Origin: Wenzhouxiangella sp042310355
Lineage (GTDB): Bacteria > Pseudomonadota > Gammaproteobacteria > Xanthomonadales > Wenzhouxiangellaceae
Direction of reading: 5' to 3'
DNA length: 64,000 nucleotides
Assembly (NCBI RefSeq): GCF_042310355.1
Contig: NZ_JBHJMR010000001.1
Location: 434,001-498,000 of the forward strand
The first letter of the stretch is position 1. Each line of letters starts with the position of its first letter. This document shows positions 29,906 through 38,828 of this stretch, in pieces. The position numbers and the translations under genes were made by a program. The notes under the pieces are model-generated. The model saw only the letters and a program-made list of their open reading frames with translations. It was not told the origin of the DNA and did not search any database.

Positions 29906-31036
29906 GTGTCAGCAAAAGAGAAAGTCGTCGCATTACTGCGCGCTGCCGACATCGAGATCGATGGCGAGCGCCCCTGGGACGTGCAGGTCCGTGATGAGCG
30001 GCTGTTCGACCGCGTCATGGCCGAGGGTTCCCTGGGCGCCGGCGAGGCCTACATGGACGGCTGGTGGGATGTCGACAAGCTCGACGAATTCTTCACCCGC
30101 GTCCAGCGCGCGCGACTCGATCGCGAAATCCGCGCGCCTTCAACCCTTTTGCAGGTGCTGCTGAGCAAGATCGGCAACCGTCAGAACCGCCGACGCTCGC
30201 GCCAGGTGGCCGAACAGCACTACGACCTGTCCAACCGCCTCTACGAGGCCATGCTCGGGCCCACCATGCAGTACACCTGCGCCTACTACGGCCCCGAGGG
30301 TGAGGACAGGACCCTCGACCAGGCCCAGCGCGCCAAGCTGGCGCTGATTGCCGGCAAGCTGCACCTCGAACCCGGAATGCGCGTGCTCGAACTCGGCGGC
30401 GGGTTCGGCGAGCTGGCGCGCTACCTGGCGGCCGAGCACGGCTGCGAGGTGGTCAGCTACAACATTTCCCGACGCCAGGTCGAGTACGCGCGCAAGATCT
30501 GCCAGGGCCTGCCCGTCGATATCCGGCAACAGGATTACCGCGATGCCGGAACGGCGGCGGATGAATTCGACCGGGTGGTGAGCATCGGCCTGATGGAGCA
30601 CGTCGGGCCAAGGAACTACCGGGGGTTCTTCGAGCTCATCAAGTCGCGCCTGAAAACGGGCGGCCTGGCCCTGGTTCATACCATTGGCGGCAACGCCAGC
30701 CGCACCGCCGCCGATCCCTGGATTACCCGCTACATCTTCCCTGGCGGCGTGATTCCGTCCGAGGCGCAAATCACGCGCGCCAAGGAAGACTTGCTGGTGC
30801 TCGAGGACTGGCACAACTTCGGCCCGGACTACGACCGCACGCTGATGGCCTGGGAGGCGAACTTTCTCGATGCCTGGCCGGAGCTGAAAACGTCCGAGGG
30901 CCTCGACGAGCGTTTCTACCGCATGTGGCGCTATTACCTGAACATGTCGGCCGGCGGCTTCCGGGCGCGCGGCATGAACCTGTGGCAGATGGTGTTCAGT
31001 CACGGCGACGTGCCCCGCTACGTGCCAGTTCGCTGA
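29906..31036 (+). CDS. cfa: Cyclopropane-fatty-acid synthase family methyltransferase
   Basis: SAM-dependent enzyme acting on double bonds of membrane phospholipid acyl chains. GTG start. 376 residues, close to E. coli Cfa throughout: EGSLGAGEAYMDGWWDVDKLD, MQYTCAYY (active-site Cys region), EHVGPRNY, HTIGG and YYLNMSAGGFRARGMNLWQ all match. The SAM motif is altered (VLELGGGFGELA instead of VLDIGCGWGGLA). It is followed after 3 bp by an FAD-oxidoreductase gene. That pairing occurs in pathways that reduce a methylene intermediate to a 10-methyl branched acid, so the product may not be a cyclopropane. Confidence 0.88.
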   Translation: MSAKEKVVALLRAADIEIDGERPWDVQVRDERLFDRVMAEGSLGAGEAYMDGWWDVDKLDEFFTRVQRARLDREIRAPSTLLQVLLSKIGNRQNRRRSRQVAEQHYDLSNRLYEAMLGPTMQYTCAYYGPEGEDRTLDQAQRAKLALIAGKLHLEPGMRVLELGGGFGELARYLAAEHGCEVVSYNISRRQVEYARKICQGLPVDIRQQDYRDAGTAADEFDRVVSIGLMEHVGPRNYRGFFELIKSRLKTGGLALVHTIGGNASRTAADPWITRYIFPGGVIPSEAQITRAKEDLLVLEDWHNFGPDYDRTLMAWEANFLDAWPELKTSEGLDERFYRMWRYYLNMSAGGFRARGMNLWQMVFSHGDVPRYVPVR

Positions 31037-31039
31037 ATC

Positions 31040-32377
31040 ATGAGTGCTGCGAACTGGCAGGCACACCGGCGGCGTGTCGAGTCACTGGCGGCCGCGCTCA
31101 CCGACTCCGACGGCCCCGTACGGCTTCGCAAACGCACCAGCAACCTGTTCCGTCCGCGCGAGGATGCCGGGCGCACCGAACTCGACGTCGCCTCGCTCAA
31201 CCATGTCATCGAAATCGATGCCGATGCCGGCGTGGCAGAAGTCGAGGGCATGACGCCCTACGCCGACCTGGTCGAAGCGACCCTGCCGCACGGCTTCGCG
31301 CCCGCCATCGTTCCGGAACTGAAGAGCATCACCGTCGGCGGCGCGATGACCGGCCTGGGCATCGAGTCGAGCGCGTTCCGCTACGGGCTGGTGCATCACA
31401 CCGTCCGGGACATGGACGTGCTCGTCGCCGACGGCCGCGTGCTGACCTGTTCACCGGACGAACGCCCGGAACTGTTCTTCGGCTTCCCCAACTCCTACGG
31501 CAGCCTCGGCTACACCACCCGACTTCGCGTGGGGCTCATTCCGGTCGGTAAGTACGTTCGCCTGGAGCACACCCGGTTCAGCGATCCGCACAAATTGTTC
31601 GCCGAAATAGCCGAAGAATGCGCAGAACCGACCTGCGACTATCTCGACGGCGTCTATTTCGCGCCCGGCGAGTTCGTGCTCACGCGCGCCGGCTTCGTGG
31701 ATTCGCTGCCCGCGGACACGACACCGAGCGACTACACCTGGATGCAGCAGTACTGGCAAAGCCTGCGAACCAGGCGCGAGGACTACCTCACTATCCACGA
31801 TTACCTGTGGCGCTGGGACACCGACTGGTTCTGGTGCAGCAAGAACCTCGGCATGAACTTCAGACCCCTGCGTTTCATCATGGGCCGCAAGCGCCTGAAC
31901 AGCATCACATACCAGAAGATCATGCGCGCCAGCCACCACTGGCCCCTGAGCATGCTCCAGTACGTGAGGCCACGCACCGAGTCGGTCATCCAGGACGTGG
32001 ACATTCCCATCGACAATGCCGCGGCCTTCCTCGCCGACTTCGAACAACACATCGGCATCCGCCCGGTCTGGATCTGCCCCTTCGTCGTCCCCGACGGCCG
32101 CTTCTCCTTGTTCGAGCTGCGCACCGACACGCCCTACATCAACTTCGGGTTCTGGGACATGGTCCGTTCGAACGAACCGGACGGCCACTACAACGCACTG
32201 GTCGAAGAACTGGTCGCCAAACACGGTGGCAAGAAGAGCTTCTACTCGCGCAGCACCTACGATGAAGCAACCTTCTGGTCGGAGATAGATCGAGAAACCT
32301 ACCAATCCCTCAAACGGGAGTGCGATCCCGGGGGGCGCTTCCCGGGCCTGTATGAAAAGGCGGTAAAAGGCCGCTGA
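31040..32377 (+). CDS. FAD-binding oxidoreductase (DHCR24/UfaA/TmsA-like)
   Basis: 445-residue enzyme with an FAD_binding_4 domain: ITVGGAMTGLGIESSAFRYG and MDVLVADGRVLTCSPDE, related to plant/human DHCR24 and to the oxidase partners of lipid methyltransferases. The C-terminal half (YDEATFWSEIDRETYQSLK) is also typical of the DHCR24 group. There is no signal peptide. It starts 3 bp after the Cfa-type gene and is surely co-transcribed with it. Predicted role: reduction of a methylene-lipid made by the methyltransferase. Confidence 0.85.
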   Translation: MSAANWQAHRRRVESLAAALTDSDGPVRLRKRTSNLFRPREDAGRTELDVASLNHVIEIDADAGVAEVEGMTPYADLVEATLPHGFAPAIVPELKSITVGGAMTGLGIESSAFRYGLVHHTVRDMDVLVADGRVLTCSPDERPELFFGFPNSYGSLGYTTRLRVGLIPVGKYVRLEHTRFSDPHKLFAEIAEECAEPTCDYLDGVYFAPGEFVLTRAGFVDSLPADTTPSDYTWMQQYWQSLRTRREDYLTIHDYLWRWDTDWFWCSKNLGMNFRPLRFIMGRKRLNSITYQKIMRASHHWPLSMLQYVRPRTESVIQDVDIPIDNAAAFLADFEQHIGIRPVWICPFVVPDGRFSLFELRTDTPYINFGFWDMVRSNEPDGHYNALVEELVAKHGGKKSFYSRSTYDEATFWSEIDRETYQSLKRECDPGGRFPGLYEKAVKGR

Positions 32378-32446
32378 GTGCGCCGCTCGCGATTGCGCGT
32401 TAGGATGTTTGCGGGAAGGGTTGGCTCGAAGCAGAGGGACAATCCC

Positions 32447-33505
32447 ATGAATGACAAAGCATCAGTCGCTCCGACACTGGCGTCGCGTCTTGCCTGCGCA
32501 TGCAACTGCGCTTACGGCATCAGTTCGAATGACGGCCACTACGCGCCGCCGAATATCTACGAAGCGGGAGTCGGGTGGATTGGCACCCCCGAACCCATCT
32601 CCGCCCCCGAAGCCGGCCAGCCCGACGGCCCGCGTGTCAACGCCTGCCTGGTGGGCCGCAACGGCGACGGTATTGTCCTGGCGTTTCGCGGAACGCTTCC
32701 GCCGGCCTGGACCGTGGCCAGCCTCGAGGACTGGTGGCAGGACATCGTCGACTCGGAGCCGGTGTCGGCCGCGCCGCTGCCCGGCAAGGTTCACTCGGGG
32801 TTTCTCGCCGCCCTCGACACGCTCTGGAGCGATGTCCTGGCCGCCGTCCGGGGCCTGCGCGCCGCTCACCCGTCCGCGCCGCTGCTGGTCACCGGGCACA
32901 GCAAGGGCGGACCGCTGGCCAGCCTTGGCGCCGCGAGGCTCTGTCTCACAGACGACATGCCGATCGAACAAGTGATCACCTTCGCCTCACCGCATCTGGG
33001 TGACAGCGATTTCGTCAAAGGCTATCCGTCCGCCATCAAGGTAGCCCGATTCGAAAACTACCTCGACCTCGTGCCTTTCCTGCCGCCGACCGATGCCTTC
33101 TACGAGCTGTTCCATGAACTCATGCCGGCATCCTGGCAAGCGGAGTTCTGTCGCTGGTTCCCCTCGATCTGCAAGGCACTGGACTATGCGTCACAGTGGC
33201 ACTACGAATCGCTGGGCGAACTGCAGTACGTTACCTGGGAGGGCAAGGTCGTAGGGCAGGGCGACGACCAGGCTGACCCCTATTGGCGCTTTGCGCAGAT
33301 CCTGGGAGCGCTCTTCGGTATCGGCGATCAGGAAGAAGTGGTTCAGGCCGCCCGGGACGAGCGCTCGGTCAGCTTGACCGAAAGCGGCTTGACCCGCATC
33401 GGAGCGGCCCACTGCATCGGTTGCAAGTGCGGCCAACCGGCCGGGCTTTGTGCCGGTGGCTACATGATGGGGTCGGGAGGAAATTCAATCTGCCCAGGTC
33501 TCTGA
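32447..33505 (+). CDS. Lipase class 3 family protein
   Basis: 352-residue alpha/beta hydrolase. The ATG at 32447 has GAGGGAC upstream and gives MNDKASVAPTLASRLACACN. IVLAFRGTLPPAW is the oxyanion region, GHSKGG the nucleophile elbow, and FENYLDLVPFLPP contains the likely catalytic Asp. No signal peptide is evident. The C-terminus is Cys-rich (AHCIGCKCGQPAGLCAGGYMM), unusual for the family and possibly metal-binding. Confidence 0.85.
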   Translation: MNDKASVAPTLASRLACACNCAYGISSNDGHYAPPNIYEAGVGWIGTPEPISAPEAGQPDGPRVNACLVGRNGDGIVLAFRGTLPPAWTVASLEDWWQDIVDSEPVSAAPLPGKVHSGFLAALDTLWSDVLAAVRGLRAAHPSAPLLVTGHSKGGPLASLGAARLCLTDDMPIEQVITFASPHLGDSDFVKGYPSAIKVARFENYLDLVPFLPPTDAFYELFHELMPASWQAEFCRWFPSICKALDYASQWHYESLGELQYVTWEGKVVGQGDDQADPYWRFAQILGALFGIGDQEEVVQAARDERSVSLTESGLTRIGAAHCIGCKCGQPAGLCAGGYMMGSGGNSICPGL

Positions 33506-33552
33506 CGCTCAATCCGCTCCCCGTCCCAGGCTGGGATACACGTTGCATGGGT

Positions 33553-34131
33553 TTACCTTGACCGTGAATCCAGTGCATCCAGATGTTCGAGTCGGCGCTG
33601 GGCCCGCTTGCGGATCGCTACGGAGAGCAAGCCCGTGACGATGACAACGGCCACCAAGGCCAGCGAGGTATTGAGCCAGTGCTCGGCATCTTCAGCGCCC
33701 GAGTAGTGACTCACGGCGGCTACAACCAGGACTGCAGCGAACAGCCCTGCAACCAACCACAAGCTGACGCGCCAGTAGCGAAGCCGGTTCAGCTGACGGC
33801 GACGCTCCAGGGCCAGCAGCGCTGTCGCATCGGCTGGAGAAGCCAGCCAGTTGCTCCGGCGCAGTCGATAGACCCACCAGGAGAACCACCCGGTCAGGCC
33901 TGCCAGCGCGACGACGAGCATCCGCTCGATTGCATGCAGGTCCTGGAACGTCGCCACGGCCAGGCAGGCCGCGATCACGATCAGGTTGAAGGTCGCCTCG
34001 AACGCGGTAACGACCTTTTCGCGGCGATTGCGCCGGTGCGTATCGGACAGCAGGGCTTCGACGTCCAGCGTGGAAGCCGACTCCCGCTGCCATTCCTGCC
34101 GCCATTGTTCGAGTTCGTGATCAGTGTTCAT
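33553..34131 (-). CDS. Membrane protein, possible anti-sigma factor
   Basis: 192 residues. A cytoplasmic N-terminus (LEQWRQEWQRESASTLDVEALLSD) precedes two pairs of membrane helices (about residues 50-90 and 120-175). It overlaps the end of the ECF sigma gene by 11 bp (ATGAACACTGA). Membrane proteins in this position often restrain the sigma factor; that role is inferred from context only, as no zinc anti-sigma motif is seen. Confidence 0.65.
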   Translation of the reverse strand: MNTDHELEQWRQEWQRESASTLDVEALLSDTHRRNRREKVVTAFEATFNLIVIAACLAVATFQDLHAIERMLVVALAGLTGWFSWWVYRLRRSNWLASPADATALLALERRRQLNRLRYWRVSLWLVAGLFAAVLVVAAVSHYSGAEDAEHWLNTSLALVAVVIVTGLLSVAIRKRAQRRLEHLDALDSRSR

Positions 34132-34630
34132 GGGCAGCATCCTTTGCAAGCAGTTCCTTCAATTGCCGACGCCCCCGGCTGAGGCGTTGAGTGACAGCGT
34201 TCTCTTCAAGCCCCAGCGTTTCCCCGATCTCGGCATGGCTGAAACCCTCGAGCATCAGCTCCACGCACTGGCGATAGTTCAGCGGCAAGCGTCGAATGGC
34301 GGCGGCAAGGTCGAGCTTGTCGGGCAGCGATTGAGCGGCGGGTCCAGACAGCTCGGCGGGATCCTCGGCGGAAGCATGGCGATCCAGTATTCGCTGGCGA
34401 TGCATCACGTGATCGATCGCGCGATTGTGCGCCACGCGGGCGACGAAGGTCTTCAGGCTGGCCTGTCCGCGGAACGAGGGCAGCGCCTTCCAGATCGAGA
34501 ACACGATCTCCTGAAGCAGGTCCTCGCGAAGCGCCGCATCCGCCTCGTAGCTCATGGCTACACGCGAAAGCATGGGGCCGAACTCATGCAGCAATTGTTC
34601 GAGCCGGGCATCGGAATCGCTCAGCGCCAC
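34121..34630 (-). CDS. ECF RNA polymerase sigma factor
   Basis: 169 residues from a GTG at 34630, which overlaps the stop of the upstream membrane-protein gene; a longer frame to 34687 would overlap it more. Sigma region 2: EDLLQEIVFSIWKALPSFRGQASLKTFVARVAHNRAIDH. Region 4 contains LPLNYRQCVELMLEGFSHAEIGETLGLEENAVTQRLSRGR. It lies in the middle of a three-gene operon flanked by membrane proteins. Confidence 0.92.
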   Translation of the reverse strand: MALSDSDARLEQLLHEFGPMLSRVAMSYEADAALREDLLQEIVFSIWKALPSFRGQASLKTFVARVAHNRAIDHVMHRQRILDRHASAEDPAELSGPAAQSLPDKLDLAAAIRRLPLNYRQCVELMLEGFSHAEIGETLGLEENAVTQRLSRGRRQLKELLAKDAAHEH

Positions 34631-35373
34631 GCTCCGTCCTCGGCGAGTGGCTGAGCGATGCTGCGGAAAGCCACCAGGCCGACACACAGCAGCCAGGGTC
34701 CGGTCAGCAGCGCGCTCAACAGGAAGGTCGCCGGCGCCAGGAAGACAACGGCCATGGTCAGCAGCGCCAGCAGGCCCATCGGCACGACGTGTCGCACGAC
34801 CAGACGGATGCTTGTCATGACTGCCCGCCCGGGAGGCGGTCGTTGGATCAGCAGTAGCGGGGTCGCGAACATCAGCAGGGTCGAGAGCGGAATTCCGGCC
34901 GAGAATATCAGCCCCATCTCGAACGCGCTCAGCGACAGATCAGGCGCCGGGTTGGAAAACACCAGCAGGTCGACTGCTTCGGGGCCCAGGATCAGGCAGG
35001 CGACGCCAACTTGCAGGAAGTAGACCAGGAGCGATAGCAGCGCCAGCCCGGCCAGCGCCGCCCACTTGCCGCCGATGCGACCCGCAGCACGAGTCAGCTG
35101 CAGCCGCCCGCCGGTATCGAGCTGGTCGAGCGCCAGCCAGATGACGCCGGTGAGCATGCCCAGCACCCACTTGGAGGCAGGCACGCCCATCGACGGGATG
35201 CCGGCCTGAACCAGGATCTCGACGGCGAATAGAAGCACCATCACAGCGAACAGTCTCAGCGGTGCGACAAGAAACAGCCGCCACCCGTTTGCCAGCCAAT
35301 CGAGAAACGTTGCAATGCCGTGCTGGTCGGTGCCGGTGGTCAAGGGCCGGGAGATTGTCTTGGCAATATTCAT
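34621..35373 (-). CDS. Polytopic membrane protein (BPSS1780-like)
   Basis: 250 residues with five to six predicted helices (for example LFLVAPLRLFAVMVLLFAVEILV and LLALLTMAVVFLAPATFLLSALL). It resembles the BPSS1780/DUF2189 group of conserved membrane proteins in length and layout. It is first in the operon with the ECF sigma factor, whose GTG start lies inside its last codons. The function is unknown. Confidence 0.7.
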   Translation of the reverse strand: MNIAKTISRPLTTGTDQHGIATFLDWLANGWRLFLVAPLRLFAVMVLLFAVEILVQAGIPSMGVPASKWVLGMLTGVIWLALDQLDTGGRLQLTRAAGRIGGKWAALAGLALLSLLVYFLQVGVACLILGPEAVDLLVFSNPAPDLSLSAFEMGLIFSAGIPLSTLLMFATPLLLIQRPPPGRAVMTSIRLVVRHVVPMGLLALLTMAVVFLAPATFLLSALLTGPWLLCVGLVAFRSIAQPLAEDGAWR

Positions 35374-35506
35374 GGGCGCTTCCAATGGTTGTTGTTTGTC
35401 TTGGTTTCCATAGACAGCCCGATCGAAGCAAACCTGACACGGATCTCTCGTGACTTCCGGACTACAATGCCGGCACCTGCCAAAAAGATGCCCCGGGACT
35501 CATCGA

Positions 35507-37369
35507 ATGTCACTTACGATCCGCTACCTGCACGACAACAGCGTTCGAAAGGCCGCACGAGAGGCACTGGAAAATTCCAAGCGCCTGTTTCTCTGCGGTT
35601 ACTTCAGCGAGGCCATGCAGGTGACCGATCAGATGGTCGGCCCCGGCCCCTGGGCGCTCGATGCGCACAACGATCTGGCAGGGCATCTTGCCTGGGTGCA
35701 CTCGATCTTTTGCTGGGCCAACCGATCCGATTTCCCCGGTTTCGCCGACGAGCCCGCCAGGCAATTCGCGCAGCTGAAGGCCGAGTTCGAAGCCGATCTT
35801 GAAGACTGCCTGGATTTCATGGTTACGAGCGATCGAATCCAGAATGGGGAGGCCGGCCACGACTGGAGCGAGGCGTATTTTGCGAAAGTCGAGCGGATGG
35901 AACTGGAAGACGGGATCTACAAGGACTACGGGCAATTCTCCGCCGAGCTCGATATCGTCCTGAAGGACCGGCTGCGTACCGCGCTGAACCGTAACGGCCG
36001 CGATCTGTTGGGCGGGCTGGGATTTGCGCTTGCCGCTGATGATTCAGCCGGCCCCGATCTGCGCGTGGCCGAAGCAAGTCGAAACTACTCGACCCGAAAG
36101 CTGGTCGATGTTCTGGCGCGTTGCTTCAACCGGTTTCCCCATGGTCTGGACTACATGGCGCAACGTTGCTTCACCGCCGCGATGATCCTGGCCCTGTCGG
36201 AAGACCAGTCCGAGCTTGCGCTCGAGCAGCTGAGGATTCTCATGACCGATGACGATCTGGGTGATCTCCTGCAGTTGGTGACCTGGCCACCGCTATTCCG
36301 GCTGCTCGGATCAGGTGCGCTGCGCGACCACCTGGAACTGGATGACGAGGCCGTGGCCACTTATCTTGCGGCATTCGCCGCCAGACAATCCGTCGCCAAA
36401 CCGGCACCGGAGCCGGTTCCTGAGCCAGCACACGATGTTGTCGGTCTCGACGCATTTCGGAAGCTCATCGAAGGCGGTTCGATGGGACGCGCCGAGACCT
36501 GTCTGCTGGACATCCCGGACTCTGATCAAGCGGCCATTGCCATTCGGACCAGCGCGTCGACACTGATCGACGACTGGAAAGCCTTGCGCGGCATGGTCGA
36601 GCAAACCGGGCGCTGGCCAATCGTGACGATCGGCTGGGGTCAGGGCGGAGATGGCTGGGAGGAAGCCATCCGGAGTGCCGACCTTTTCATGCGCGAACCC
36701 TATCAGTCCGAGGTGTATGACGGCGTCCGCCACGGTCTGAGTCCCGCGGCCCTGATTGCCGGTGCGAGCCACGTTGATATCGACCAGTCTCTCGTGGAAA
36801 TGGCCGAACTCAACGAAGAGCCCATTGAAGAGATTCTCGAGTTCGAACTCGAGCAGATCGAGTCAGTGTATGGAAAGGCGCCCGATCAGGCCGAGGTGTT
36901 GGCGCAGATCGATACCAGGGCCCCCACAGCTCGCATGGCCATGAATCAGTACCTGCATCAATGGCTGCTGGCGCAGGGTTGTGAACTCCAGGTGGAAACC
37001 GCCCACATCGACTGGTTCCAGCCCCAGGACAATGACACGCTTGCCATCGTGCTGTTGCCCACCGCGAACCCCTGTGATGCGCCGGCATACCTGCAATGGT
37101 TCGGCGCCGAATCCATTGGCACGGAAGTCGTCATTGCCATGCTCAGAAAGTGGCATGAACGCTACGGCGCGGAACTGGTTTGTCACTACGGCACCATGCT
37201 GCAGTTCCAGGTCAGCACCCGCCCTGCGAGCATAGCCGAGGCATTGCGCCTGGCATGGGAGCAGGAGCTGGTCGCGCCCTGCACCACGGCGCTGCCGGGC
37301 GTGTCGCTTCTCGAGCATGCGCTGGCGCTGATGGCCAGCGACACCTGGTTCCTGCATGAGCGGCCCTGA
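35507..37369 (+). CDS. DUF4253 domain-containing protein
   Basis: 620 residues from the ATG at 35507 (MSLTIRYLHDNSVRKA). The N-terminal 300 residues are helical and unrecognised. The C-terminal third is DUF4253: ALRGMVEQTGRWPIVTIGWG, then LLPTANPCDAPAYLQWFGAES, then RKWHERYGAELVCHYGTMLQFQV and RPASIAEALRLAWEQ. DUF4253 genes are common near toxin or immunity genes, but no toxin partner is seen next to it. It stands alone between the sigma operon and the island. Confidence 0.72.
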   Translation: MSLTIRYLHDNSVRKAAREALENSKRLFLCGYFSEAMQVTDQMVGPGPWALDAHNDLAGHLAWVHSIFCWANRSDFPGFADEPARQFAQLKAEFEADLEDCLDFMVTSDRIQNGEAGHDWSEAYFAKVERMELEDGIYKDYGQFSAELDIVLKDRLRTALNRNGRDLLGGLGFALAADDSAGPDLRVAEASRNYSTRKLVDVLARCFNRFPHGLDYMAQRCFTAAMILALSEDQSELALEQLRILMTDDDLGDLLQLVTWPPLFRLLGSGALRDHLELDDEAVATYLAAFAARQSVAKPAPEPVPEPAHDVVGLDAFRKLIEGGSMGRAETCLLDIPDSDQAAIAIRTSASTLIDDWKALRGMVEQTGRWPIVTIGWGQGGDGWEEAIRSADLFMREPYQSEVYDGVRHGLSPAALIAGASHVDIDQSLVEMAELNEEPIEEILEFELEQIESVYGKAPDQAEVLAQIDTRAPTARMAMNQYLHQWLLAQGCELQVETAHIDWFQPQDNDTLAIVLLPTANPCDAPAYLQWFGAESIGTEVVIAMLRKWHERYGAELVCHYGTMLQFQVSTRPASIAEALRLAWEQELVAPCTTALPGVSLLEHALALMASDTWFLHERP

Positions 37370-37417
37370 TTGACTCGATGGAGCTGCGGTTGTCAGACCG
37401 GTCCGCCGCAGGTGCAT

Positions 37418-37431
37418 GTTTCCGCTGAAAC
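37418..37431. repeat. Palindromic element copy 1
   Basis: GTTTCCGCTGAAAC core with slightly different flanks (CAT...GCA). First of eight copies in 37.4-48.0 kb; in an intergenic region. Confidence 0.75.
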
Positions 37432-37516
37432 GCAACGCATCATTTACCGTGAGCGCGACAGCGGCCGGTTTCTGCGCTACATTGCTCCAACTTAATCAAT
37501 CGCAACGGTAACCGTC

Positions 37517-38218
37517 ATGCAAGACCGGCAAAGCTGGATCTCCGCGCTTCTCCTGTCCCTGGGCCTGATCGTGGCGGCCGTCGTGATGGGCGCGGCCATC
37601 CGCGACTTCCGTATCAGCGATCGCTTTGTCGAGGTCAAGGGCCTGGCCGAGCGCGAGGTGCAGGCCGACCTGGCTATCTGGCCCATCCAGTACCAGCTCT
37701 CCGCGACGACGCTCGACGAGATCCGCAACGCGATGGACGCGGCCGACGAGGCGGTGATTGCCTATCTAAAGCTGCGCGGCTTCGACGAAGAGGAAATCAG
37801 CCGCACCCCGCCGCGCATCACCGACCAATGGATTCACGCCTACGGTGACCAGCGCCCGGAAAACCGCTACATGGCCGAGCGCGGCATCACCCTGCGCACC
37901 ACCCGGGTCGAGGCCACGCGCAAGGCGCTGGAAGAAGCCGCCGACCTGATCAGCCAGGGCGTGGTGCTCACGCCCAACTGGGGCCAGTCCGTGCAGTTCC
38001 TGTTCACCGGCCTGGAATCGATCAAGCCCGAAATGATCGCCGAGGCCACCGCCGACGCACGCGCAGCCGCCGCCCAGTTCGCCGCCGATTCCGACGCGGC
38101 CGTCGGCGCCATCCGCTCGGCCCGCCAGGGCTTCTTCTCGATCAATGAACGCGACCCGTCCACGCCCGAAGTCAAACTGGTGCGGGTGGTGACGACCATC
38201 GAGTACATCCTGCAGTAG
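37517..38218 (+). CDS. SIMPL (DUF541) domain protein
   Basis: 233 residues. One N-terminal helix (ISALLLSLGLIVAAVVMGAAI) anchors or exports it; the rest is a periplasmic SIMPL domain starting ISDRFVEVKGLAEREVQADLAIWPIQYQLSA. Related proteins are periplasmic or outer-membrane-associated with no settled function. It is the last ordinary gene before the toxin-antitoxin island. Confidence 0.85.
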   Translation: MQDRQSWISALLLSLGLIVAAVVMGAAIRDFRISDRFVEVKGLAEREVQADLAIWPIQYQLSATTLDEIRNAMDAADEAVIAYLKLRGFDEEEISRTPPRITDQWIHAYGDQRPENRYMAERGITLRTTRVEATRKALEEAADLISQGVVLTPNWGQSVQFLFTGLESIKPEMIAEATADARAAAAQFAADSDAAVGAIRSARQGFFSINERDPSTPEVKLVRVVTTIEYILQ

Positions 38219-38259
38219 TTCGGGGAACACACTGCTTAAAGGGCCCATCGAACTTCGGC

Positions 38260-38565
38260 TCAATCGGCCTGGTCCTGCTGCCACGGCTGAATTCGGGCCA
38301 GAGTTGGTGCAAGCGCTTCGCGAGCCGTCTCCGTGTCGTGCGCGGCCTGCGCCCGCAGCCAGTAGCCGTCGGAAAGGCCGAAGAATCGGCACAGCCGCAG
38401 ATCCGTATCGGCCGTGACGGCTCGACGCCCCTTCACGATTTCGCCGATGCGCTGGGGCGGCACATCAATCTCCTTGGCCAGGCGATACTGGCTGATGCCC
38501 ATGGGCTTGAGAAATTCTTCCAGCAGGAGTTCTCCGGGAGTGACGGGTTCGATTCTGTCCATCAT
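38260..38565 (-). CDS. higA: HigA-type antitoxin (its toxin is broken)
   Basis: 101 residues, XRE-type helix-turn-helix: TPGELLLEEFLKPMGISQYRLAKEIDVPPQRIGEIVKGRR, then DTDLRLCRFFGLSDGYWLRAQ. The start at 38565 is 5 nt downstream of the toxin pseudogene's stop codon. HigA binds HigB and represses its own promoter; here the operator (38705-38740) is well preserved although the toxin is deleted. Confidence 0.9.
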   Translation of the reverse strand: MMDRIEPVTPGELLLEEFLKPMGISQYRLAKEIDVPPQRIGEIVKGRRAVTADTDLRLCRFFGLSDGYWLRAQAAHDTETAREALAPTLARIQPWQQDQAD

Positions 38566-38570
38566 GTGCC

Positions 38571-38698
38571 TCACTGGTGGTAATCCACGATCTCGACATC
38601 TTCAGCACCGTCGTCTCTCCATCGAAAGCACAGACGAGGCTGATCGTTGATCCGGATGCCAACCGGGCCGTATCACGGCACTTGAATGACCGGATCAT
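38571..38698 (-). pseudogene. higB: Internally deleted HigB toxin
   Basis: The first 13 codons (MIRSFKCRDTARL) match the start of HigB-type RelE toxins. After a frame change the sequence continues GIRINDQPRLCFRWRDDGAE...VEIVDYHQ, the normal HigB end, up to TGA at 38571-38573. About 50 residues in the middle, including most of the ribosome-binding surface, are missing. The upstream reading frame is therefore not a functional toxin. Confidence 0.8.
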
Positions 38699-38704
38699 GG
38701 CAAA

Positions 38705-38740
38705 ATATTAACGTGGTGCGTTAATAACGTCAAACGTTAT
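38705..38740 (-). promoter_or_regulatory. Promoter and twin operators of the first higBA locus
   Basis: On the minus strand TTGACG, 17 bp, TAATAT. Two perfect inverted repeats overlap it: TTAACG-N5-CGTTAA (38708-38724) and ATAACGT-CAA-ACGTTAT (38724-38740). The predicted transcript would begin at or within a base of the start codon at 38698. This layout suggests tight autorepression by HigA. Confidence 0.75.
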
Positions 38741-38756
38741 AAGTGCAAGAACGAGG

Positions 38757-38773
38757 CTGCTGAAACGTCGACG
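38757..38773. repeat. Deleted remnant of the palindromic element
   Basis: GGCTGCTGAAACGTCGAC equals the right half of copies that read GGCTGC-ACGTTTCCGC-TGAAACGT, with the left arm removed. Confidence 0.5.
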
Positions 38774-38828
38774 GAGGGCTGCAGTCAGAAGAATCCGATC
38801 CGCTGATTGCGGCAATGACGCTTCCAGC

